Shown: piece by piece, positions 38,601 through 49,972 of the stretch
Position numbering within the stretch: position 1 is the first letter of the stretch
How the letters are laid out: each line of letters starts with the position of its first letter
Assembly (NCBI RefSeq): GCF_964355755.1
Contig: NC_092677.1
Coordinates: 13,352,601-13,416,600 of the forward strand
DNA: 64,000 bases
Source: Antedon mediterranea
Taxonomy: Eukaryota; Echinodermata; Crinoidea; Comatulida; Antedonidae
Direction of reading: 5' to 3'
Program-made: the position numbers and the translations under genes
Notes under the pieces: model-generated
Told to the model about the DNA's origin: nothing
Databases searched by the model: none
The model's input: only the letters and a program-made list of their open reading frames with translations

Positions 38601-41600
38601 GCGCTCTATTGAATGTGATAACCCACACAAAAAGATAAAAATTACTAATTTTTAAATTCAAGTGGCCATTTGATGACGTCATACCATTTTGTACGTCTAA
38701 TGTGTATATACATTTATATTTACAACTTGTTGGCTTCCATATTAAGTTAAAAAAATTGGGGGTCATCTTCCATTCTGAAGAGTTATATTCATTTTAAAAA
38801 GGCCCTACTTTTTACCATTTATAGCACTTTTGTACAATTAATGTGCGCATTTTGTCATTTTTAACGTGATCGTATACCGTTATTTTAAGTCGGACTGGAC
38901 TCAAAATCGGAGAATGTACTAAGGATTGTGTGTAGAATGTGATGTATACATCACATTTTATTTTTTACGCTTTTTACGGATTGCGTGCGCAAAAACGTAT
39001 TTTTGCGCAGTAATTTTTTGAAACACGCAAATGGCCTAATTCATGCCCTAAATTAATCAAAACTTAATTTTGACCTTTTTAAAATCTTTACGCGCGATTT
39101 CACGTGCATGACCTTGAGACGCGCCAGTTTTTATTTGCTAATATTTTTTACCTTGACCTGAAATGTACGTGTAGTGAATTTCATAAATATGTGATAATGA
39201 ATTATGGACATATGATTGATAATGTGATTTCACAAAATGGCGTATACGTGACGTCACGGATGAGTGATCACGCTGAAAAGCTTATTATGGCTAAGTTAAA
39301 GTATTTGAAAGACATTGCGAAATTTTTGTGATCATTGTTATTCAACTTTTTGAGATAATTGCTAAACAAAAAGTGTACAGAAAGAATAATAACAATAATA
39401 AAGATTTTGTACAATAACAATAGGTGATCATTTTATTCTAAATGATCACCTAATGATGTACAATGAAAGAATTGTCACCGATGAACCACTCCACGACAAT
39501 GATAATATAGATTGACAATGATGCAAGGTCAGAATGAAGATGGAATATGACAATGATGCCTGAGCTAATGATAATAAACAACTGTTGTGATGAAGTCAAT
39601 AGTGGTATTGACAATGGGAGAAACTGGAAAGCACTTACCCATGTACGTAGCTGTGAGTTAGCTTGAACTCGTTGCCTTATACCATTGCCTCCATGCATCA
39701 CTTCAACAGAAAAGCTAGGCAACCAAGCAAAGATTCTGGAGCCTAGAAAATACACACATAACAAGTTCACATATAGGGCTGAATATAAAGAAAATGCTGA
39801 CATATGAACTTGTTTAAAGTAATCCATTCTGCCTCATTCAGTTCAAAGCCACTTCTGTCAGAATTATGTCGATATTTTTTTTGTTTCATTGAACATCATT
39901 ATGTATTGTCACGAAAAATGGAACCAAACTGTGACTTGCACCACTATGACCTTTGAACTTTCAGTAAATTTGTTATATTAAAGAGAAGTTGGCCTTTAAC
40001 TGCATATTAATTAGTTTCAGATGAATAATTTACCATCAAAATGAAACACATTTCTATGATTAACAAGGCGTGGATCTAGTTGGCCAACCCTGGCATTGAC
40101 TCTGGCGCCAATCACTGCCGCTCCTCTTGCCTGGTTCTGTGCATTCTCACGGTCTGCCTGCTCTGTCGGTACTGGGTTGAGGCTAAGAGACTTGCGACAG
40201 GTAGGACATGAGGTATCATGCTCCATCCAGGATCTGAGGCAAGAACTAAGGAGCGAAGAGAAAATGAAACAATTATTTTGTTGAAGAATTCTTTTCTACT
40301 GATAGAGCAGTATGTGTACCATAGAGATAATATTGAGGGTTAATTTCATGTTATATTGCCCCATTTATGATGACATCAGAATAGCATTATTCTCGGATCT
40401 AGATTTTAATCTAAACTTAAAAAATATGTCACAAAATGAAAAGTTTATATTTATTAAGGGTGCAAATGATCCCGATATCATCAAGCCAGTTATGAAATAT
40501 GTATGTTCGGCGTTTGAAAGACGCTCGACTATTCAGGCCTCCACCTGATACTGAGCGACCTTTATGTTCATTAAATGCTTTTATTATTGCTCTTTCTTTT
40601 ATATCTATGTTCATTTTTGTAAATGTTGTTGATTAACCATACCTTAATGTTAAGGTGAATGTTAATAAATTTTAATTGAATAAGCCAAAGACTAGAGGAC
40701 GTACTCGTACTCTTCTATTTATTTGATGTCTTTAGGCACATGTGGCCAAAGATTACCAATAGTAAATTAATGACTGTCCTATCAGGTAGATGGTAATCCC
40801 CATGAAAAGGGGCGTTTTTTTCAACCAGTTCACCGTTCACAGTTCACTATCTTGACTAAAGTGGACATAGACAACAAATGTTTATAGTTCTTATCCGAGA
40901 AGACTTGTTCCACCACCAGAACTAGGAGAGATATCAATGCACAACTTGTATTGGACAGGGTAATTCTTAAAATAAAGAAATATCCTTTATCCCATTCCAA
41001 ATAGTATAAAAGCGTAAAGAATAAAAATTAGAGAATAAAATGTACATACTTATGAAACAAATGGTTGCAGGGTAGTTTTCGAGCTGTGGACATCTGGTCC
41101 CAGCAGATAGCACATGTATCATCTCCATTTTCAAGTTCCTCTTTAGTTGCATATGCAAACCTGGTGAAAACCAATCATTGAAATATAAGACATGCATTTA
41201 ACTTGATAATTGCATCGGAGGTTTGTCATGGCAAGTCTAGCCCTAGAATTTTGGATAAACCTGTATGGAAACATACTCCAATAATGCAGCTAGTAATCGG
41301 CACAAAGTTGTGTCTTGACCTCTACCATGTACCCATTTGTACACCTGGGTGGAAAGGCAAAATGTAAGGTTCTGTGTCTTTCCGAACCCAACAATCCCAC
41401 GATTCAATGTCCAATTCACTGCGTCACACAAGTGGTCTCTTAATATTTTAATTGTTAAATACAAACCTTGTTTCCAGGCTGTTGACAACTCTTCGGTAAT
41501 TCTTGTGTTTTCGTAATTTACGTTGGATCTCTGTGTACAGGAACCTTAACTGCATACAGATCACAAGACTTGCCATACTAAGGAAGATGTTGCCCCATAA

Positions 41601-44600
41601 CTAAAAGAACAAGAAACATTAAATTAAAATATATTACCTTCCTGTAATTTTGTAGTTTAATATGCCATTTAAATGTCACAAACAATAATAGATATATCGA
41701 TATACAATAAAACCTAAAAAAGAAGCCCCCCTCATTGGTCTGAAAAAGTTATCTCAAAAAGAAGCCCATCTCTAATTCAAGCTCACTGGGCTTCTTTTCA
41801 AGATAGTATGGGCTTCTTTTTGAAACAGACTATTTGAACATTAAAGGAACAAAGTGATTTCATATAAAATATGCCTCATTAAATTTGTTTGTGTCTTCAA
41901 TGCCTTTTCGGCAGTAAGTTTTTATTGAACTGAGCATTACAGTATAAATGGTGGAATTTTCCTATTAATCAAAAGTCTTACCAACATATGAAGATGGTGC
42001 AAAAAGTCCACGATCAAAACTGTAGTGTCCAAAATAAGGTTAGTGTAGTAAGTGAGCGAGCCTCGCTCTTCCCACAATCCATCATGGTGCAGGTCATACA
42101 GATGAATACCATACCTAAATAGAATAAGTTAAACAATTAAGATCATTCAATTGTAGGTGCTGTCAATGTGCAGAGTGCAATCATACCATAGTGTGATTGA
42201 CCCCAATTCGTGGCTTTCATGGAATTGTACTGTAAGATAGGTATTTGGAGAATACCGATGGTCACTGTGCTTATGTTTGATTATTTTGATTGTTATTAGT
42301 AAAGTCCCACATAAAGGGTCTGTTTCTGCTGCATAGCGCTGAATAAACCGGTTATTTAAAAAATGTAATTTTATATTGACTGCATTTCTGCTCAATTTTT
42401 GCTCCAAAATAACCATTTAAATCCGTGGGGGGGTCGTTGACAAAAATCGTTAGAATTACCCAAAATGCAATTGGTCCTGGCTGTTAATTCAAACATTACT
42501 ACAGTGTAGTTGACTTGAGGTCAACAGCTGTCAATCAAATAACCGTTATTTTGTGTTGCAGCTAAAAGTTGCCCAGCAATAACCCGTTAAATGGCGTTCT
42601 TCAATGGGTGTTTTTAACTGGTTATTTTGTGCTGCCTTTTTAACCGGTTACCACAAAATTGTCCTGTTTCTGCTCCCAAGAAATTGGAGTTAGTTTATTC
42701 ACACCATTTTTAACTGGTTGTTTTTATGCACCAGAAACAGGACTTTAAATGGCTCACTATCACGGTTAACCCACACCTCATAACATTAACAATCTTTTAA
42801 AAAATTGGCTATAGATAAATTTTCTCATTTGGTTGTAATCAAAGAGTATAACATGTTTCTGGTGGTAGAACGAGTCTTCTCAAGATCCAATGTACACATC
42901 TAGCTCATGTGCACTTTAAAGAACCTAATATCCCATTCGAGACAAGTAGGGGGTTACCCTGGTGTATTAATTAGTACACACACAGCCATTGTCACTCACT
43001 CACAGCCACTGATCATAACTGGGCCCTCTGGGAGACCAGTCCTTGAGTAAGGAGGTCACCCAGTATAATAGATAAACATTAAAAAAAACCTTGTCATTGG
43101 TGTGTAAATAAATACTTACTTGGCAATAACATATATGGCACGCACAATAAGGATGATGCACTGAAAAAGAAGCAAAAAATGTAATGTATATTGTTTATGA
43201 AATGAAATAGAGGAAATTTGAAAAAAAAAAACATACAGTATTTCATCATCTTAACTTTCTTTTATTATGATGACCAATGTCATAGGTACTGAATTTTTTT
43301 ATTTATTAATTTTTTTGGTTTTTACATAAAGTAATAGAAACCTTTTATGACACGTCAAACAGACCTGCGTATGTACTGTACACTCAGGAAATCATGCGCA
43401 AAATGACTATTGGACTTGATAGCTAAATAGGCTAGACTAGACATTTGATATAACAACAACTTCTGATAGATTACCTCTGCCAACATGAAGAAGAACGTAT
43501 TGACATCAACTGGATATCCAACAAAGAAACAGACACCAACCAAAATGAAACCACAGATTAAGATAGCAAACAGAAGACCCATTATCTTGCCATGCATCCA
43601 GTTTGAAGTAGTCGGTGAAGACGAAAGCTAAAAACAAATGTAGGATTCAAAAAATGAAAACTTTCAGTAAAGCTGTTTAGTACGCGACAGTGTTCTTCCG
43701 AAGCAGGTTTTGCTAGCAAGATTTGCCTGATTGGCTCCAACCGGTATTAAAATGGTGTAAGAAAAATATACATAAAATACTGTAAATACTAATTTATTAG
43801 TGGTAGGTTAGGCCTAGCCATTAAAAACATAGACCAAAGAGTACTTGAAGGCTATTATGTCAATTTTATAATTAAAATTAATTCAATTTTTTTGCAATAA
43901 TTAATTTGCTGGACATGGTTCCTATATCGGGAGAACACTGCATGAGTAACCATTTACCTAGAATTTTCTTATTAATATTCATAATGAAAGACATGGAATT
44001 AAATAAAAAATTAATTGAAAATTTAATTACAGAGCTCGGCCTCAAACTAGACCTAGTCATTATGTTAACAACTATATAACCTTCTAATTCTACATGGTAT
44101 AACAAGGTCTTTGTTCTGTATAAATAATGTACTGTATTACATGGCAAGAAACTAATGATTTTAATATTAATTTTAAAAACTAATATCAAATCATACTGTA
44201 AATTAAAATATTTAAGCATGTACAGTAGATGATAATTTCATATTAAATAAAAAAAAATAATTTAAAATCATCATATACAATAAAAATTCCAGAAAATTCT
44301 AATCAAATTAGTGGATCAGAGTATTAACTATAGAATACTGTAAATTACAATATTCAAATAGTAAATACTATAACCTAATTACAATATTCAAATAGTAAAT
44401 ACTATAACCTAATTACAATATTCAAATAGTAAATACTATAACCTAATTACAATATTCAAATAGTAAATACTATAACCTAATTCTTGTACTTTATTCCATA
44501 GTATGTCAATATTTTGATAATGAAAACTTGATTTGTAGTCATTTTTTAAAGTATTTAGTAATAAATTATTAACAGATAATTGTATTTATTTACAATTGAT

Positions 44601-47600
44601 CTAAACAACAGTGAACTGTATAATTTTGTTTGCATACATGTACTGTATACACTAGGAATATTTTTTAATGGTAATATTTAACTAAAAAATAAAATCTAAG
44701 CTTTTATTCTACTATCCAGTTATTGATACAATTTATATAATTGTCTGTAAAACAGCAAATCAATCTACACTCAAATTTTTGTATAATAAATAAGTTTTAA
44801 AAACCTATAAAATATTTTGTCAAATTTGGAAAGCAAAATTAAAACTAATATACACTATATATAAACTAGAAAGCCACTCCAAGAGTGCATACCTCTGCCT
44901 ACTGTAACATTCTTCTACATAAGATTTAATCCCTAGAAAATTTGTGTGTGTCTTAATGCTGTGTATGATTTAGACTAATTCCACTACAAGCATGTGTATG
45001 CGAGTTTGGTGTAATGGATGTAACAAGCCTTTCAATTAACAATAGCTTCAGTTGACTAATATTAGAACAGCAAAGCGAAAACCAAACGAATGAATTTGAA
45101 AAGAAATAGTTTTTTTAAACTACTCGCATCAAAAAACGTGTATATTAAATCTAATTGTGTTTTAAAATTACAAACCACAAATTATAATTCTTGCCTCTTG
45201 AACAAAAATGAAATCACACGCGATCGATTACATATACCTCCTTGGCGGAGGTAAATAATATTTTAGCACATCAAAATAATTAACATCAATAATGATCAAT
45301 ACTTGAATAATTCTAAATAGTAATATTGGTTTAAAAAAATATAAAATAAATTGAAAAAAACTTACGTATTCTGATCGATCTTTGCAGAGAATAATAAAGA
45401 GAATAAGAAAGGCAATTATTGAAAACCAAGCTGACCACAACACCATCTCCTCCAGCACTTGAGCATTCACAACACCAAAGATAAAAATAAACTTGTAGAA
45501 GACAAAGTTTGCAAATTTTTCCTTTAGGCGCTGTAAAAAATGTGTAAGATGTTATCATAAAGGACCATTTACACTAGGACGATAAGAATCGAAAATAAAT
45601 AAGATAAGATAATTATATTGTTTGAAGGTTTGCATGGCAAAATCAAATGTTGATATAATATAAGTTTGCGGTACACCACGTATGTTAGTTCTGAAAAGAA
45701 CTGTCAAGTTTTCTCGACGTTTCGATCAATATGCTTTGATCATCCTCAGGAGTGAGAATACAATAATACTGTAGACACGCATATATTTTTCTTACATAAA
45801 AAAAAAACAAATCTAAAAATTGTTTATTCTAGAACTATAGGATAACCATCTATGCTGCCTTTGATGAAAATATTTTTTTAACACATCCAATCAAATGACA
45901 TCATGATTAGTATGAACAAAAATATAGTGGTGATACAACGATTTTATTGTTCTTATGGATCATGACGTCATTTGATTGGATTTTGAAAAATATTATTTTG
46001 ATCAAAGACGCAATAAATGGTTATCCTATAGTTATAGAATGAAAACTTTTCTAATTTTCTTTTGTTTTATGTAAAGAAAAATGTATGAGTATCTTGTGTC
46101 TATATTTATCGTCGATCGCTATCGTCCTCTAGTGTAAATTAGCCTTAATATATTACCAACTCAAAATCGCAGGATCTCCGAATTTGATAAAATAGAACTG
46201 GTGTATTGAGATACTGTAGTCCTACTGTACATGAGGGCTTGGTTAAAAATTTCCCTGGTTTGAGGATTTCAGTATTGTTTTGGTTATTTATTTGGTTTGA
46301 GGGTGAACTAAATGACACACTATCTAATAGTATTTTAACTATGGATACATTTTTTTTTTAATGATCCAATATTTAAAAAAAATCGTAAAACTGACATCTT
46401 TATTCAAGTTTTCTCTGCATGGACGTGCTAATGATTAAGCTGTGTCGACCCAGTGAAAGCTCATGTAAAAATGAAAGTTTGCGATTTTATTCAACTACAG
46501 TATATTGGATCATTCAAAAGAAAATTTATCAATAGTTAAAATTCTACAATGTAGAAGAGGAGGATCCCATACGTATGTAGCCAAAAGAAAATGTATCAGT
46601 ACTATATAGATATCCAGATACCTTTTCACTAATGTTAATAGAATTATTTTAGTGGTTGATAACGGTAGAGGATATTGCATATCAAGCAGAATATTCTTGG
46701 TTCAAATCTGGGTTAGATTGGCTATTTTTTCAGTATCACTGGGTGGTTTAGAGATTCAGTATATTGTGTGTATTACTTAGAATAAACTAGAACCATTATT
46801 TATTATATATTAATAAACACTAACCTGTCTTTCACTAACTCTCAGTTTGCCAATGATAACCAACTGAAGAACTTTGGCAAACAGAAACAAACAGCAGTAG
46901 GCAAAGTTGACCAGGACCTGGAGAAAACAAAACATTTGATTTGACAGATCACACACGGGTGAAGAAAGAGAAATGAATAGCCCTAGTGCCTGCAAAGTTT
47001 GTTTGGAGATCGCATAGCAAGGTTTGGGAGTCTCATAATATGGTTTTGGAAGAGTCTCATAAGCAATGACTGAGAATTTTTACAAGGTTTGGAAATCTCG
47101 TAACAAGGGAATCACACTGCAAGATATTGGAGAATCAGTGTTTTGGGGTCTTGTAAACAAAAATTGGGATTCATAATGTGGGATTTAAAATATTTTGTAA
47201 GTGTAGAAGATTATTAATCTTAAAGCAAGGTTTAAGGAATTTACATTTTAAAAAGAAATATAGTACAGTGTGTCAAACAATTATTTCACTTACTAAAACA
47301 TATATTGGCTCCTGCATGAAAACTTTAAACAGCTTTATTGCATAACTATCTGATGGCAGTAATGTATAATCCATAAATGGCTGTTCAAACTCTGTTTCGT
47401 CATCATTTGAATGCCATCTCTTCTCTTCCGTCTCCTTCTCGACTGATCTATCAGTCCAATTATTTTCTGTTGCTGCCGCTGCATCATTCTTTGATGACAA
47501 TTCCTCGGGATGCACAGTAGAATCTGCACTTTCAACTGGTTGGTTGTTCTGTTCAACTGAATACTTACTAACGTCACCAGATGGTGTGATCGAAACCACT

Positions 47601-47815
47601 TCAGAATAATCTTGGGTTTCCCGATTGTAAGAGTACTCAAGCGGAACATTCGCCTTCAGCTCATCTACTGTTGGATTTGACATAAATGCCTGAGCATTGT
47701 CAAATAGAACAACCTCATCTTTAGCGAACCATAAGCACATACCCATAAATAAAAAACTTACAGAGGTATAAGTTCGAAGTGATGGAATAGGTAGTCTACC
47801 GATTCGAATTGGCAT
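35623..47815 (-). CDS. AMFR: AMFR/gp78 orthologue, ER membrane RING-H2 E3 ligase
   Basis: Coding exons on the minus strand: 47815-47294, 46917-46825, 45530-45366, 43627-43475, 43160-43120, 42114-41982, 41600-41467, 41160-41050, 40245-40034, 39742-39639, 37442-37099, 36836-36711, 35854-35623. All phases agree; they sum to 2,370 nt and 789 aa. The start MPIRIGRLPIPSLRTYTS and VLVNFAYCC...LRVSERQ match the AMFR family, followed by several hydrophobic segments. RING-H2: C430, C433, C445, H447, H450, C453, C464, C467. After it comes SRIFAWLPSFSVEVMH. The CUE domain is about 557-600 (QQMFPNIPL). The UBE2G2-binding region is about 691-717. The VCP-interacting motif R774-x5-AA-xx-R784 sits at the C terminus. 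By family knowledge it ubiquitinates ER-associated degradation substrates with UBE2G2 and p97/VCP. It is longer than the human protein (about 643 aa), partly because of an acidic insert between the first two membrane segments. Confidence 0.93.
36176..36470 (-). repeat. minisatellite, 22-bp unit, in AMFR intron 12
   Basis: About thirteen units near GAGTATATTGCATGGCTGCA plus GT. The unit has no stop in several frames, which creates long false open frames on the minus strand. It lies between the last two AMFR exons, about 240 bp from the nearer exon edge. Confidence 0.92.
37870..39460. mobile_element. probable composite insertion in AMFR intron 10
   Basis: TATAGGTGATCATTTT near 37,899 recurs as ATAGGTGATCATTTTATT at 39,420 and inverted as AAATGATCACCTA just after it, so the element may span most of this intron. 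The interior holds two diverged copies of a roughly 300-bp unit (38,145-38,440 and 38,500-38,790). They share CAACTGGCCATAAGAT / CAAGTGGCCATTTGAT, a CGTCA word and ATTCTGAAGAG. No transposase frame was recognised. Confidence 0.4.
41704..41835. mobile_element. short foldback repeat in AMFR intron 6
   Basis: AAAAAGAAGCCC units on the left are mirrored by GGGCTTCTTTT units on the right, which would fold into an imperfect hairpin. A related fragment lies at 21,720-21,780. Confidence 0.55.
42316..42745 (+). mobile_element. MITE family B, full-length copy in AMFR intron 5
   Basis: The left end GGGTCTGTTTCTGCTGCATA is mirrored by TATGCACCAGAAACAGGAC at the right end. The interior is shared with 16,483-16,902. 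It carries an extra roughly 45-bp segment around GTAGTTGACTTGAGGTCAAC that the other copies lack. Confidence 0.8.
44347..44482. repeat. 34-bp unit, four perfect tandem copies, in AMFR intron 3
   Basis: Four identical 34-bp units at 44347, 44381, 44415 and 44449, each starting ACAATATTCAAATAG and ending AACCTAATT. I see no mismatch between copies, so the array is very young or homogenised. Confidence 0.95.
45664..45775 (-). mobile_element. Penelope-like element terminal fragment with hammerhead-like core
   Basis: The minus strand carries CTGAGGA (45,749-45,743), a 6-bp perfect stem GATCAA/TTGATC (45,741-45,736 with 45,729-45,724) with a 6-base loop, then GAAAC (45,723-45,719). This is the order CUGANGA, stem II, GAAA of hammerhead ribozymes. 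The plus-strand text GACGTTTCGATC...ATCATCCTCAGG is the kind of sequence found in Penelope-like element ends, which are known to carry minimal hammerheads. One extra unpaired base precedes stem II and I could not find a convincing cleavage-site strand, so it is probably a relic. Confidence 0.5.
45825..46055. mobile_element. inverted-repeat MITE with roughly 85-bp arms
   Basis: The left arm runs ACTATAGGATAACCATCTAT, TTTGATGAAAATATT, CCAATCAAATGACATCATGA. The right arm is its complement: ATCATGACGTCATTTGATTGG, AATATTATTTTGATCAAA, AATGGTTATCCTATAGTTAT. The arms nearly meet, so the transcript would fold into a long hairpin. No coding capacity. Confidence 0.8.
46653..46790 (+). mobile_element. 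degenerate tRNA-derived SINE (family D) in AMFR intron 1
   Basis: Aligns with 20,930-21,040: AGTGGTTGATAACGGTAGAG (A-box remnant), ATTGCATATCAAG, TTGGTTCAAATC (B-box remnant), then TTTCAGTATCACTGGGTGG and TTTAGAG. Confidence 0.6.
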
Positions 47816-47835
47816 TTTGTAAAATTGGTTTAAAA

Positions 47836-48482
47836 CTGAAAAAATATTTCTTGATCAATATAATTTTACTAGTAAGTAGTAGGCTAGTTACTCATCTTTC
47901 AAGTAAAATATAATTCTTTAATTTGAAAACCTGAAATGAAAAAACAATAATTTGTAATTTGTATTTAGCATTTTTAGTTTCTAAATTTTAGCATTTCTTC
48001 TAGGGCCTAGTAGGCTAGGCCTAGGTAGGTTAGTTTTTTAAAGTTATACAAATGTTTAAAGCAACAGTAAACAGATTAAAGAAAGGCCTAGGCCTAATTA
48101 ATAGTTAGCATAGTAGGCTAGGCCTTTTTAGTTAGCCTAGCTAGGCCTAGAAGTAGTAGGCTATGAACGGTAGTCAATGTAGTAAAAGGCCTGGCCCTGT
48201 ACAGTATCGTACAACCGACGTGGTATTACTATTACTTACGTAGTACTGTACTAGGCTAGGCCTACTACTAGGCTATCTAGTAGGCTAGCCTCCAAGGCCC
48301 TAGTAGCCTAGGCTAGTACTAGGCCTACTACACACTACTAGGCTCTAGGCTACTACTACTAGGCTAGTAGCCTAGGATAGGCCTGACCATAATTCGCCTA
48401 ATCTTTTGTCATTATTTATGATTAGGTTATTGTTAACTACACTATTTTCACATATATTTTTTTAAACCAAAACCTGTCTTAC
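47836..48482 (-). other. 5' UTR intron of AMFR with TAGGCCTA-rich tract
   Basis: On the minus strand a noncoding exon can end at 48,483, followed by the donor GTAAGA, and rejoin at 47,835 after TTTTTTCAG, 20 nt before the ATG. The interval contains an irregular tract at about 47,990-48,400 built from overlapping TAGGC, GGCCTA and TAGTAGGC words on both strands, several of them self-complementary. It is not a clean tandem repeat. Confidence 0.6.
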
Positions 48483-48620
48483 CTAAACAGAAGGATGCTT
48501 CTCACAAAACGAACGAAAGGGGCAAAGAAAGGGAGGTATCACGTCCAAAAAATTGAGTTTTCGTCATCCCATTTTTTATTTCATTGCTCAGTATGCTGTA
48601 GCGCCCCTATAGTTCCAAAT
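48483..48620 (-). promoter_or_regulatory. probable AMFR 5' UTR exon and promoter region
   Basis: Upstream of the inferred noncoding exon donor at 48,482. The stretch is less AT-rich than its surroundings (AACGAAAGGGGCAAAGAAAG, GCGCCCCTATAG). No TATA box was placed and the start of transcription is not known. Confidence 0.35.
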
Positions 48621-49105
48621 GACTGTTTGTTGGTTCCCGGTCGGTACGTGTGTGGTGGTAGAATCAGTACACTAACTAATTTTTTTTCTCGATCTTTATT
48701 TTTGGTAAATGTTCTTACATAATATATATTAGTATAAGTGTTATTATTTATACATTTTTTAGTTTTATACCAGGATTGTCCATTGAGGTTGATAATGTAT
48801 TTAAATAATTAATTATGATAATAATTAAGACACACCCTACTGTATTTTAAATTACATTATTAGTTTTTCAGAGCTAAAAAACATTAAATATTAAGAGTAT
48901 TTATATATAATTTATTTATAATTTAAACCATAACATCTAATTTAACTGGCTCATTCATGATTTTACATACATTATAAGTGTGAGTAACTTATTCTTATAC
49001 TTCTGCTTTAATTATTTTAGATATTTGATTATTTTCCCCAAAGCTACAATACCAGGCAATAAATCTACAATACCAGAACATTATAACAGATTTGCAACAC
49101 AATCT

Positions 49106-49336
<231 letters not shown>

Positions 49337-49339
49337 TGT

Positions 49340-49963
49340 TATGTGTAAAAGACAGACCTAAATTTAGTTAGGCATGTTTTTTCCCTTTCATTTATAAACT
49401 TATTATCGCTGTGCACATGGGGCATGAAACCCCGCGACCCCTTGTTATAATTATAGATCCCCCTCTCCACTCCCCTTCACTATTACGCCACCCAACCAAA
49501 CAAAAAATCACTAGGAAATTAGACACACACACACATCCGACCACAAACCATATAGAAAACAATATTTCATTGTTGACAGTATGTCCAATGTCCTCTTTAT
49601 AATATCTTCCGGTGTGTACGTATAATTATGCTACAGGAAGTTTGTTTCCTCTTCATTTTCTGAGTTGGCAAAAAAAATTGTTTTAACATAATACAACGAC
49701 TTGTTGTATCGTACTTTGTACATGATACTAGAGCATTTTAGCCGTATAAAACTACTGTTAAAATTACACCGATTTAAGATCTAAGCATTTCATTACAAGA
49801 ATTGTCAAATTGGTAATAGAAGGCGTTGCTGTAGTTTGTGTAATATTTACGGTAAGTCAGTGTAATTTACGGTATATTTCTAAGTAGGCTACTTCTCATT
49901 TCTTCCTTGTTATTCGAGGCAGTTTAATTACCATGTATATCTATAATTTACTCCTTTATTCAG
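49340..49963. other. upstream region of DED gene 1
   Basis: No coding sequence. A C-rich, purine-poor stretch lies at 49,430-49,510. Near 49,850 ACGGTAAGTC could end a noncoding exon whose acceptor would be TTTATTCAG just before 49,964. The TATGCATAACAAAG module seen before genes 2 and 3 was not found here. Confidence 0.35.
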
Positions 49964-49972
49964 GCCTAAAAA

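Larger units (their letters stand above)
45562..46148. mobile_element. outer inverted-repeat element with nested insertions in AMFR intron 2
   Basis: TTTACACTAGGACGATAAG at about 45,570 is mirrored near 46,110-46,145 (TATCGTCCTCTAGTGTAAA). Inside lie the Penelope-like fragment (45,664-45,775) and a second inverted-repeat element (45,825-46,055), so at least two insertions appear nested. Confidence 0.55.

Noticed and set aside
39450-39827. 125-codon minus-strand frame as a separate gene
   Set aside because: Only the part from 39,742 to 39,639 is coding, as AMFR exon 10 (SRIFAWLPSFSVEVMH); the rest is intron.
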